Positions 38,817 to 46,235 of a DNA stretch of 64,000 nt are shown one piece after another. The notes beneath the pieces were generated by a model. The model did no database searches, was not told the DNA's origin, and worked only from the letters and a program-made list of their open reading frames with translations. The position numbers and the translations under genes were made by a program. Source of the stretch: CAWAYR01 sp050250955 (GTDB taxonomy: Bacteria; Acidobacteriota; Vicinamibacteria; Vicinamibacterales; UBA2999); contig JBFWNR010000002.1 in the NCBI GenBank assembly GCA_050250955.1, positions 434,001 to 498,000 of the forward strand, given 5' to 3'. Numbering within the stretch: the stretch's first letter is position 1; every line of letters starts with the position of its first letter.

Positions 38817-39259
38817 GACGCCCCATGCCGATCCGCGCCTCGCTTCGCTGGACCATCCACGCCGCGGTCGCCACCGCCGGCGTGCTCACGCTGGCGCTCC
38901 ACGCCGGCAGCCAGACGCCGCCGCCCGGCGACGATCCCCGCTTCACCGGCCGCTCGACCGTACTCGACGCCAAGGATCTGAGCGCGGCGCGGCGCCGTTT
39001 CGATCCCGGCGCCCGCTCGGCCTGGCACAGCCACGACAACGGCCAGCTGCTCTACGTCGAAGAGGGCCGGATGCGGACGCAGAAGCGGGGGCAGCCGGTG
39101 CAGGAACTGGGCGTCGGCGAGAGCGACTACACCGGGCCGAAGGTCGTGCACTGGCACGGCGCCGCCGCCGGCACGCACCTCATCCAGGTCAACGTCGGCT
39201 TCGGCGGCGAGACGCGCTGGATGCAGAAGGTGACCGACGCGGAGTACGCCGGCAAGTAG
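38813..39259 (+). CDS. Secreted cupin-domain protein
   Basis: The 148-aa protein has a signal peptide (SLRWTIHAAVATAGVLTLALHAGSQ) and one cupin barrel: FDPGARSAWHSHDNGQLLYVEEGRMRT (metal-binding His residues in HSH and a glutamate) and GPKVVHWHGAAAGTHL (third and fourth His). It resembles carboxymuconolactone-associated quercetin-type cupins. Coupled by ATGA overlap with the NIPSNAP gene. The substrate is unknown. Confidence 0.9.
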   Translation: MRRPMPIRASLRWTIHAAVATAGVLTLALHAGSQTPPPGDDPRFTGRSTVLDAKDLSAARRRFDPGARSAWHSHDNGQLLYVEEGRMRTQKRGQPVQELGVGESDYTGPKVVHWHGAAAGTHLIQVNVGFGGETRWMQKVTDAEYAGK

Positions 39260-39275
39260 CGGCGCACCCGCGGCC

Positions 39276-39710
39276 TCACGCGAACGGGTTCTCGACCCGC
39301 AGTTCCGGAAACAGCGCGAAGTCACGGTCGCGTGTCATCAGCGTCTCGACGCCGTGGGCGACACAGATCGCGGCGACCCGCGCGTCGTGCACGACCGGGC
39401 CACGCACCCGGTTGCGGGTGAGGAACCGGCCGAGTACGGCGGTGAAGGCGTCGGGTTCACCCAGCAGCCGGCAGGTCGGCGCCCCCAGCCAGGCCTCGAT
39501 CTGCAGCCACGCCTCTTCGGGCGTGCTGGCGCTGTCGCGCCAGATCCGCGGGTGGGTCACGACGCTGAAGAACTCGTAGACACACGGCCACGGAATCGCC
39601 CATGGCCGCGACGAGGCGGCCAGGGTCCGCAGCAGCCGGTGCGCCGCGGCGTGCTCGTCGGTCTCGCGACGATGCGCGTAGACGAGGACGTTGGTATCGA
39701 CCGCGACCAT
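39276..39710 (-). CDS. vapC: VapC-type PIN-domain toxin
   Basis: The 144-aa protein is a PIN-domain RNase: VAVDTNVLVYAHRR (first Asp, D5), VYEFFS (Glu), VHDARVAAICVAHG (Asp) and LMTRDRDFALF (Asp). VapC toxins cut tRNA or rRNA. I use ATG 39710, which shares a base with the antitoxin stop, rather than the longer frame upstream. Confidence 0.9.
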   Translation of the reverse strand: MVAVDTNVLVYAHRRETDEHAAAHRLLRTLAASSRPWAIPWPCVYEFFSVVTHPRIWRDSASTPEEAWLQIEAWLGAPTCRLLGEPDAFTAVLGRFLTRNRVRGPVVHDARVAAICVAHGVETLMTRDRDFALFPELRVENPFA

Positions 39711-39949
39711 CACCGCCCGCCGTAGATCTCGTCGCGCAATTCGGGCCACGAGTACGACGCCAGCGGGTTCTTCGCGCGCGGATCGCCGACGCTGCGATCG
39801 GGCAGTTCGTAGGCCGTGGCGGCAACCGGGGCGTCGAGCACCCGCCGCAGCCCGTCTTCGACCACCGCCCGCAGCGGCCGTCCGGTCTTGCGGGCGTGAC
39901 GCCTGGCCCGGTCGAGCAGGGCGTCGGCGATGTCGAGGGTCGTCTTCAT
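39710..39949 (-). CDS. vapB: VapB-like antitoxin (ribbon-helix-helix)
   Basis: The 79-aa protein starts MKTTLDIADALLDRARRHA, a ribbon-helix-helix motif of the type II VapB/DUF2191 antitoxins, with the toxin-binding tail YSWPELRDEIYGG. It lies directly before vapC with a one-base overlap, the standard gene order. It should neutralise VapC and repress its own promoter at the repeats just upstream. Confidence 0.88.
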   Translation of the reverse strand: MKTTLDIADALLDRARRHARKTGRPLRAVVEDGLRRVLDAPVAATAYELPDRSVGDPRAKNPLASYSWPELRDEIYGGR

Positions 39950-39951
39950 GA

Positions 39952-39979
39952 ACCCATATTACCCATATTCACGAGTATG
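39952..39979. promoter_or_regulatory. Candidate VapBC operator
   Basis: Two tandem copies of ACCCATATT (39952-39969) are followed by an inverted repeat CATATTCACGAGTATG (39964-39979). This sits right before the vapB start and suits autoregulation. Base composition is far more AT-rich than around it. Confidence 0.55.
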
Positions 39980-40030
39980 GGGAAGATGGCGCCCCGGGGA
40001 CGTGGCCGGGCCTGTTAAGATCACCCTGCC

Positions 40031-41278
40031 TTGCAGGCACATCTCGTCGCGGCCGTGCGCCGCCTCGCCGTCGCGCTCACCCACCGCGACTTCCGGCTGC
40101 TGTGGACCGGCGCGCTCGGCTCCAGCATCGGCACGTGGATGCAGAAGGTGGCGCAGGCGTGGCTCATCGTCACGCTCACCGGCACCGGCTCGGCGTTCTT
40201 CCTCGGCCTCGATTCGTTCGTCGGCGAGCTGCCGATCCTGCTCCTCACCCTGGTCGGCGGCGTGGTCGCCGACCGCAAGGATCGCCGCCAGCTGCTGCTG
40301 ATGTCGCAGTACACGCAGATGTCGGCCGCGTTCGTGCTGGCGCTGCTCGTCTACTTCGACGTCGTGCGCATCTGGCACGTGATCGGCCTGTCGGCGATCA
40401 CCGGCATCGCCCAGGCGTTCGGCGGCCCGGCCTACCAGTCGCTCATCCCGTCGCTGGTCAGCAAGGAGCACCTGCCCAACGCCGTCGCCCTGAACTCGAT
40501 CCAGTTCAACCTGGCCCGCGTCGTCGGCCCGCTCATCGCCGGAGCGGCGCTGGCCGCCTTCGGCATGGTGGCGTGCTTCGGCCTCAACGGCGTCTCGTTC
40601 CTGTTCGTGATCGCGGCGCTGATGGCCTTGCGGGTCAAGCACATCCCCCCCGCCAACCAGCAGCGGATGATCGACGAGATGAAGGGCGGCCTGCGCTACG
40701 TGAAGGGCGAGCCGCAGCTGGTGCTGCTGACCATCCTCGGCTTCGTCGCCGCCTTCCTCGGCCTGCCGCTGCTCACCTTCCTGCCGGTGATCGTCAAGGA
40801 CATCTACCAGCAGGACGTCGGGCTCTACACCCGGCTGATGGCGTTCTCGGGCATCGGCGCCGTCGCCGGCGCGCTGACCATCGCCTGGATCGGCCGGTCG
40901 CGGGCGATGGGCCGCACGCTGCTCGGCGGCGTCGCCGCCTTCGGCGCGGTGATGATCGCCTTCTCGTTCTCGCGCCAGCTGTGGCTCAGCCAGCTGCTGC
41001 TGTTCCTCGGCGGCGGGCTGCTGGTGGCCACCTTCTCGATGACCACCTCGCTCGTCCAGCTCATCGCCCCCAACGAGATGCGCGGCCGGGTGATGAGCAT
41101 CTACATGGTGGCGTTCCGCGGCGCCTCGCCGCTCGGCAACTTCGTCAGCGGCAACGTCGCCACCGCCACCTCGGTGCCGGCGGTGATCGCCTTGAACGGC
41201 AGCCTGCTGATGCTGGCGGCGATCGTCTTCTGGATCCAGGGCCGCAAGGTGCGGGAAACGGAGAGCGCGGCGGCCTGA
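40031..41278 (+). CDS. MFS transporter (EntS-like)
   Basis: The 415-aa protein has 11-12 hydrophobic helices and the MFS loop motif GGVVADRKDRRQLLL between helices 2 and 3. The opening FRLLWTGALGSSIGTWMQKVAQAWLI is typical of the EntS/drug-exporter group (DHA3). It likely exports a small molecule by proton antiport; the substrate is unknown. It starts with TTG at 40031. It is followed 37 nt later by the hybrid sensor kinase. Confidence 0.9.
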   Translation: MQAHLVAAVRRLAVALTHRDFRLLWTGALGSSIGTWMQKVAQAWLIVTLTGTGSAFFLGLDSFVGELPILLLTLVGGVVADRKDRRQLLLMSQYTQMSAAFVLALLVYFDVVRIWHVIGLSAITGIAQAFGGPAYQSLIPSLVSKEHLPNAVALNSIQFNLARVVGPLIAGAALAAFGMVACFGLNGVSFLFVIAALMALRVKHIPPANQQRMIDEMKGGLRYVKGEPQLVLLTILGFVAAFLGLPLLTFLPVIVKDIYQQDVGLYTRLMAFSGIGAVAGALTIAWIGRSRAMGRTLLGGVAAFGAVMIAFSFSRQLWLSQLLLFLGGGLLVATFSMTTSLVQLIAPNEMRGRVMSIYMVAFRGASPLGNFVSGNVATATSVPAVIALNGSLLMLAAIVFWIQGRKVRETESAAA

Positions 41279-41315
41279 CCGCGGCGACACTCGGGACCAT
41301 ACGGAGGACGCGCCC

Positions 41316-43439
41316 GTGACCACCGGCGGCGGCCCGCACCCGGCGTTGGCGACACCTGCCACCTTCGAGGATCGGCGGCGCGCCGCCGTGCTCACCTGGC
41401 TGCTGCCGGCGGTGCTGGTGGTCGGCACCGCCTACGATCTGCTCAACCTGGCCACCGGTTCGAGCTTCGTCGGCTGGACCGGGTGGATCGTCCTGGTCCG
41501 CGACGCCGTCATCGTCGCGGCGCTGATCCTGGCGCGGCGCGGCTGGACGCGGGCAGCGGCGGCGATGACCCTGCTGCTGGCGCCGCTGGCGGTCACGGTG
41601 CGCCTGGCCACCGCCACCGTGCTGCTGCCCGAGCTGATGCTCGCCTACCTGGTGCTCGACGTGGTGGGCGCCAGCATCCTGCTCGGCGAACGGGCGACGG
41701 TGGCCTTCGCCGTGCTCAACCTGGCGGTGATCGGCGGCGCCGGCTGGGGGCTGGCCGGCATCGAACCGCGCCGGCTCGGCCCGGCGGCCATCCTCTCGAC
41801 GCTGTCGGCCGCGATGCTCGTCGCCGGCATCCGCCACCGCCGCCGCGTCGAGGCCGCCAACCGGGCCGAACTGGCCGCCAACGAGGCCCGCAAGACGGCG
41901 ATGCTCGAGTCGGCGCTCGACGCCATCGTGTCGATGGACGCCGCCGGCCGGCTCGTCGAGTTCAACCCGGCGGCCGAGCGGATGTTCGGCCACCGGCGCC
42001 AGGCGGTGCTGGGCCGCGAGCTGGCCGACGTGCTGGTGCCCGAGCGCGATCGCGCCGCACACCGCGAGGGGATGCGCCGCTACCTCACCACCGGCGCGTC
42101 GCGGATCCTCGGCCGCCGGCTGGAGGTGATGGCGCTGCGCGCCGACGGCGGCGAGTTCCCGTGCGAGCTGGCCGTCGCCGCCGCGCCCGACGGCGGCGAG
42201 CCGTTCTTCACCGCGTATCTCCGCGACCTGACCGAGCGCAACGACGCCCAGGCCCGCCGCGCCAGCCTGGAGCAGCAGCTGCGCGACTCGCAGAAGATGC
42301 AGGCGGTGGGCCAGCTGGCCGGCGGCATCGCCCACGACTTCAACAACGTCCTGCAGGCGGTCGGCGGCTACCTGACCTTCGCGATCGAGGAAGCCCGGCG
42401 CTCGGCGCCGGCGCTGGCCGCCGAGCTCGAGGCCGCCGAGCAGGCGACGCAGCGCGCTGCCGGGTTCGTCCGCCAGCTGCTCACCTTCTCGCGGCGCCAG
42501 CCGGTGGCGTTGGAGCCGACGGCGATCTCCGACGTCGTCGCCGGCTTCCTGCCGCTGGTGCGGCGCACGCTCACCGAGCGAATCGCGGTCGAGTTCGCGC
42601 CGGCCAGCCGGCTGCCGCTGGTGCGCGCCGATCACGGGCAGCTGCAGCAGGTGCTGCTCAACCTGTGCCTCAACGCGCGCGACGCCATGCCCGACGGCGG
42701 CCGCCTGGCGCTGGCGACGAGCGAGACGACGATCACCCCCGAATTCGCCGCCGCCAACCCGTGGGCGCGTCCCGGCCGCTTCGTGGTGCTGACCGTCACC
42801 GACTCCGGCACCGGCATGACCGCCGAGGTGCGGGCGCGGATCTTCGAGCCGTTCTTCTCCACCAAGAGCCAGAGCGGCGGGACCGGACTCGGCCTGGCGG
42901 TGGTCTACGGCATCGTCGAGCAGCACGGCGGCTTCGTCCGGGTGGACAGCGCGGCGGGCCAGGGCACGACGTTCCGCATCCACCTGCCGGCCAGCGACGA
43001 CACCGTGCCGGCGGCCGGCCCGCCGGCGGCGGCGGTCCCGCGCGGCGGCACCGAGACGCTGCTGCTCGCCGACGACACCGACGCCGTGCGCGACGTCACG
43101 CGGCGCATCCTGGAGGGCGCCGGCTACCGGGTGCTCGACGCCGCCGACGGCCACGACGCGCTGGCCACCTTCGAGCGCGATCCGGCGGCCGTGGATCTCG
43201 TGATGCTCGACGCGGTGATGCCGGGGCTGAACGGCCCGGAGGTGTTCACGCGGATGCGGGCACTGCGGCCCGACCTGCCGGCGATCTTCCTGAGCGGCTA
43301 CAGCGCCGACACCATCGGCACCGACTGGCTGACCGCGGTAGGCGCCGAGCTGGTGATGAAGCCGGTGAGCCGGCACGACCTGCTGGCGCGGGTGCGGGCG
43401 GTGCTCGACGGGCGGATCGAGCCGTCGCCGAAGGCCTGA
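41316..43439 (+). CDS. Membrane hybrid histidine kinase (PAS-HisKA-HATPase-REC)
   Basis: The 707-aa protein has about six N-terminal helices (residues 25-180), a PAS domain (190-305), a HisKA with phospho-acceptor His near 339 in GGIAHDFNNVLQAVGGYL, an ATPase domain (390-565; FEPFFSTKSQSGGTGLGLAVVYG) and a C-terminal receiver with phospho-acceptor Asp near 631 (VMLDAVMPGLNG) and Lys in VMKPVS. The HDFNN form of the H-box is that of the NtrB-like/hybrid class 4 kinases. No output domain is present, so it must signal to another protein. It starts with GTG at 41316. Signal unknown. Confidence 0.92.
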   Translation: MTTGGGPHPALATPATFEDRRRAAVLTWLLPAVLVVGTAYDLLNLATGSSFVGWTGWIVLVRDAVIVAALILARRGWTRAAAAMTLLLAPLAVTVRLATATVLLPELMLAYLVLDVVGASILLGERATVAFAVLNLAVIGGAGWGLAGIEPRRLGPAAILSTLSAAMLVAGIRHRRRVEAANRAELAANEARKTAMLESALDAIVSMDAAGRLVEFNPAAERMFGHRRQAVLGRELADVLVPERDRAAHREGMRRYLTTGASRILGRRLEVMALRADGGEFPCELAVAAAPDGGEPFFTAYLRDLTERNDAQARRASLEQQLRDSQKMQAVGQLAGGIAHDFNNVLQAVGGYLTFAIEEARRSAPALAAELEAAEQATQRAAGFVRQLLTFSRRQPVALEPTAISDVVAGFLPLVRRTLTERIAVEFAPASRLPLVRADHGQLQQVLLNLCLNARDAMPDGGRLALATSETTITPEFAAANPWARPGRFVVLTVTDSGTGMTAEVRARIFEPFFSTKSQSGGTGLGLAVVYGIVEQHGGFVRVDSAAGQGTTFRIHLPASDDTVPAAGPPAAAVPRGGTETLLLADDTDAVRDVTRRILEGAGYRVLDAADGHDALATFERDPAAVDLVMLDAVMPGLNGPEVFTRMRALRPDLPAIFLSGYSADTIGTDWLTAVGAELVMKPVSRHDLLARVRAVLDGRIEPSPKA

Positions 43440-43538
43440 GCCGGGCCGGCGGCTCACGCCAGGTACGGGTCGAAACCGATGCGACGCAGCACGTCGCGAC
43501 CCGCCGGCTCGTCAGCACGCCACCCCGACGAGCCGGGT

Positions 43539-44219
43539 TCACGGCCGCCGCGGCTGATGCGGCACGATGCCGCCGGGCTGCGGGTTGTAGGCGATTGGCT
43601 GCCCCTCCGGCGGCGCGAACAGCTCGGCGGGCTGCTCACCGACGACGAAGTTCGAGAACCACGTGCCGCACATGAGGGCCGTGTTGAACTGGCACGGGAT
43701 GAGCCGCATCACGTCGAACATGTTCAACTGCGGCGCGCGAAAGACCGTGAACGGCGGCGCATCGTGCCGAATCAGCTCGAATCCCTCGACACGCTCGGGC
43801 ACTCTCGTCATGGCGTCGTTGAACACGATCAGACCGGGCGTCCAGCCATCGGGGGGGAGGCTCATCGGCTGCTGACTCCATCCCAGCTTGATCGACCAGA
43901 GGTAAAACGCGACGCGGTCGATGTTCTTGATGCCGATGGTGTCGATCTGATCCAGCGACGGACCGGTGTCGCTTCGTGTCGAGCCGTTCGACGATCGATA
44001 GAAGCGGCCTACCGAGACGAAGCCATCGGCGGCATTGACCCGGCGGATGTGTGCCGAGAAAGGCACCCACTCCGAGGGCTGCTGCACGTACTCTCGCGTT
44101 TGGCCGGGGGGCTGGATGGTCGCTCCGGCAGGCGCGCGCAGCGGCTTCGCTGCCTGTAGCACACCGAACGCCATGGCAGGACCGATCATCAGCAGTGAGA
44201 GACGCGTGATTCCCGGCAT
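43539..44219 (-). CDS. Hypothetical secreted protein
   Basis: The 226-aa protein has an N-terminal signal (MPGITRLSLLMIGPAMAFGVLQA) and no domain that I recognise. Visible features are a VGRFYRSSNGSTRSD segment, FYLWSIKLGWSQQP, and two cysteines in IPCQFNTALMCGTWF that could form a disulfide. GGAGGT precedes the ATG by 6 nt. It follows the Cys-rich gene by 33 nt and is thus in one operon with it. Base composition is lower in GC than neighbouring genes, suggesting acquisition. Confidence 0.75.
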   Translation of the reverse strand: MPGITRLSLLMIGPAMAFGVLQAAKPLRAPAGATIQPPGQTREYVQQPSEWVPFSAHIRRVNAADGFVSVGRFYRSSNGSTRSDTGPSLDQIDTIGIKNIDRVAFYLWSIKLGWSQQPMSLPPDGWTPGLIVFNDAMTRVPERVEGFELIRHDAPPFTVFRAPQLNMFDVMRLIPCQFNTALMCGTWFSNFVVGEQPAELFAPPEGQPIAYNPQPGGIVPHQPRRP

Positions 44220-44252
44220 GATCGCACCTCCTGTCGCCGTGTGATTCGCGGG

Positions 44253-44579
44253 TTACTGCCCGCAGATCAGGCACTCCTGCATCCAGCGCTGGTCACACTG
44301 CGCGCAGGGACCGCCAGCGTCGCCCATGTAGATGCAGCGACCCTCTCCACGCATCATGCAGTAGCCGTTGTAGTAGAACGTGTCCCACGATTCCCAGACA
44401 CCACAGGTTTCGCACGCGGGAGGGTTCGAGCAGTAGACGTAGAAGCACGAGTCGCACGTCCACGGCTGACTGGCAAAGGCGTCGCCTCCCAAGGCCAGGA
44501 TCATCATCGCCATGGTGAGAGAGAGGAAGAGCGTGCGGGTCGCCGAGAGCGTCGCGAGGGCTCGCATGAGTGTGAGCAT
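44253..44579 (-). CDS. Small secreted Cys-rich hypothetical protein
   Basis: The 108-aa protein has a signal peptide (TLFLSLTMAMMILALGGDAFAS) and a mature part of about 72 residues with 11 cysteines, many in CxxC pairs (CDSC, CETC, CAQC, CLIC), plus several Trp and Tyr. Such spacing suggests metal binding or disulfide stabilisation outside the cytosol. GGGAGGC precedes the ATG. It is the first gene of a two-gene operon. No family is recognised. Confidence 0.75.
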   Translation of the reverse strand: MLTLMRALATLSATRTLFLSLTMAMMILALGGDAFASQPWTCDSCFYVYCSNPPACETCGVWESWDTFYYNGYCMMRGEGRCIYMGDAGGPCAQCDQRWMQECLICGQ

Positions 44580-44648
44580 GGCTGCCTCCCTTCCTATGCC
44601 CGTGTCTTGGGGATGCGTCAGCCATTTGAAAGCTTCGCAGGCAACCCG

Positions 44649-45050
44649 TCAATGCGAATCGAGGGTCGAACCTGGCGGAAGACTGGTCGGAGTTGGCAGC
44701 CGCTGAGACGAGGTGCGTCGCGCGCGACGCAAGTGCGCTCTCAGAGCTGATGGGGATATGCCACACATCGACTGGATGAACCGCGAGAAGGAACGCGGCG
44801 GATAGCCAAGAGCGGCGGCGATCTCCTTCAGCGCGGTCGACCCTGACGATGTCGCGAGGAGATCGCACGCGATGGAGAAGGCGACCTGCCGCTTGAGCAT
44901 CGCAAAGGTCACACCGTGAGCTCGACATGCCTCCTCGACGAGATGCCGTTCAACACGGACGGCTCTGGCCACCTGCGGGAGGAGGGCCCGCGGCCGCTGA
45001 CCCAGCTCGCTTTGGATCTGTTCGAAGATCAACGCCCGGTCGTACGCCAT
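44649..45050 (-). CDS. AraC-like helix-turn-helix protein
   Basis: The 133-aa protein ends in an AraC-type HTH: KEIAAALGYPPRSFSRFIQSMCGISPSALRAHLRR fits the second AraC HTH (ALGYxxxSxFxRxFKxxxGxSPxxxR). The N-terminal 70 residues are helical and lack a sensor domain. ATG 45050 (MAYDRALIFEQIQ) is preferred to a TTG eleven codons upstream. It may control the two secreted-protein genes that follow in the same direction. An 11-nt C tract lies upstream. Confidence 0.72.
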   Translation of the reverse strand: MAYDRALIFEQIQSELGQRPRALLPQVARAVRVERHLVEEACRAHGVTFAMLKRQVAFSIACDLLATSSGSTALKEIAAALGYPPRSFSRFIQSMCGISPSALRAHLRRARRTSSQRLPTPTSLPPGSTLDSH

Positions 45051-45107
45051 TGGGACGCCCGCTTTCCGGGGGAGTAGCGGCAACCGAGGGAGCTTCGTGA
45101 GCCTACT

Positions 45108-45118
45108 CCCCCCCCCCC
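45108..45118. repeat. Homopolymer C11 tract
   Basis: Eleven C residues lie in the gap between the AraC-like gene (58 nt upstream of its ATG, as G11 on its strand) and the divergent cytochrome/DUF1554 gene. Such tracts change length easily on replication. Confidence 0.7.
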
Positions 45119-45183
45119 TGTTTCATGTCAAGGCACTAGCAGGCGGAGTGCGCTGAAACCGTTCGTTGGATGGGAACTCGACG

Positions 45184-45189
45184 TACACT
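45184..45189 (+). promoter_or_regulatory. Putative -10 TACACT, leaderless start
   Basis: TACACT ends 7 nt before ATG 45197, which supports this start over the in-frame ATG at 45170. Confidence 0.45.
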
Positions 45190-45196
45190 CGCCGCG

Positions 45197-46120
45197 ATGC
45201 GTGTGGGCCGCTGGTTCGTCGTGACCGTGGCAACGGCGCTCGCCGTGGCGTGGGCGGCCGCTCCGGCCGCCGCGCGGCCCGAGTTCCTGCTGCGCTACCA
45301 GAACGATCCGATGCGCAAGGCCGGCGTGGACGGCTGTGGCGCCTGTCACGTGAAGCCCGAGGGCGGTGGCGCGCGCAACGACTTCGGCGCCGCCTTCGAT
45401 GCCGCCGGGCGCGAGATCACGCCGCAGGTGCGGGCCGCCTTCCCGTCGCACTTCACCTTCACCTCGGCCACCCTGCCCGACGGCTCGACCTTCCACTTCG
45501 CCGATCCGAAGAGTCAGGTGGCGATCGTCGAACGCGGCACCGAGCGGATCGTCGCCGACCTGGCCGCCATCACCGCGCCGAAGGCGGCGCCGATTCCGCC
45601 GGCGGCCAACCGGATGTCGTTCTTCGTCACCAGCTTGGGCGTGCCGCGCGGTGGCCATCTCGGCGGGCTGGCGGGCGCCGATCGCCTCTGCCAGACCCTG
45701 GCGGAGGCGGCTTCGGCCGGCGATCGGACCTGGCGCGCGTATCTCAGCTCCAGCTTCGAGGGCGCGGCGGCGGTGAATGCCGGCGATCGCATCGGTGCCG
45801 GCCCCTGGTACAACGCCGCCGGCCGCCTGGTGGCCCGTGGCGCCATCGATCTGCACCGCCGGCCGGCGCTGGATCCCACGCTGGCCCTCACCGAGAGCGG
45901 AGCGGCCGTCCCTGCGGATGCGGTCGTCTTCACCGGCACCCTGGCCGACGGCACCGCGGCGATCGACCGGACCTGCGGCAACTGGACCGACACGACCGGA
46001 GAGGCCGCCGCCGGCGGCCCCGGTGCCGGCTGGAACGCAGCGCGCACCGCCTCGTGCGCGGCCGCCGGCCCCGCAACGGGCGCGCCGGCGCCGCGTCTCT
46101 TCTGTTTCGCGATCCGGTAG
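45197..46120 (+). CDS. Secreted protein with CxxCH heme motif and DUF1554-like domain
   Basis: The 307-aa protein has a signal peptide (MRVGRWFVVTVATALAVAWAAAPAAA), then FLLRYQNDPMRKAGVDGC with a c-type heme motif C47-G-A-C50-H51. The C-terminal half begins FFVTSLGVPRGGHLGGLAGADRLCQTLAEAA, typical of the DUF1554 lectin-like fold, with paired Cys residues later (DRTCGNW, FCF). A heme and a DUF1554 domain in one exported chain is unusual. It is followed 115 nt later by the DUF1592 cytochrome gene, which suggests a common electron-transfer role. Confidence 0.8.
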   Translation: MRVGRWFVVTVATALAVAWAAAPAAARPEFLLRYQNDPMRKAGVDGCGACHVKPEGGGARNDFGAAFDAAGREITPQVRAAFPSHFTFTSATLPDGSTFHFADPKSQVAIVERGTERIVADLAAITAPKAAPIPPAANRMSFFVTSLGVPRGGHLGGLAGADRLCQTLAEAASAGDRTWRAYLSSSFEGAAAVNAGDRIGAGPWYNAAGRLVARGAIDLHRRPALDPTLALTESGAAVPADAVVFTGTLADGTAAIDRTCGNWTDTTGEAAAGGPGAGWNAARTASCAAAGPATGAPAPRLFCFAIR

Positions 46121-46235
46121 CTCGACCCTGGCAGCCAGCCGCCTCGCCTCCATGCGCCAGCCGGCTGAATCGGCCGTACAATCGGCCCACCCCGCGCCGG
46201 TTGGCGTGTCGCCGGCGGGGCCCGGAGGGGCGAGC

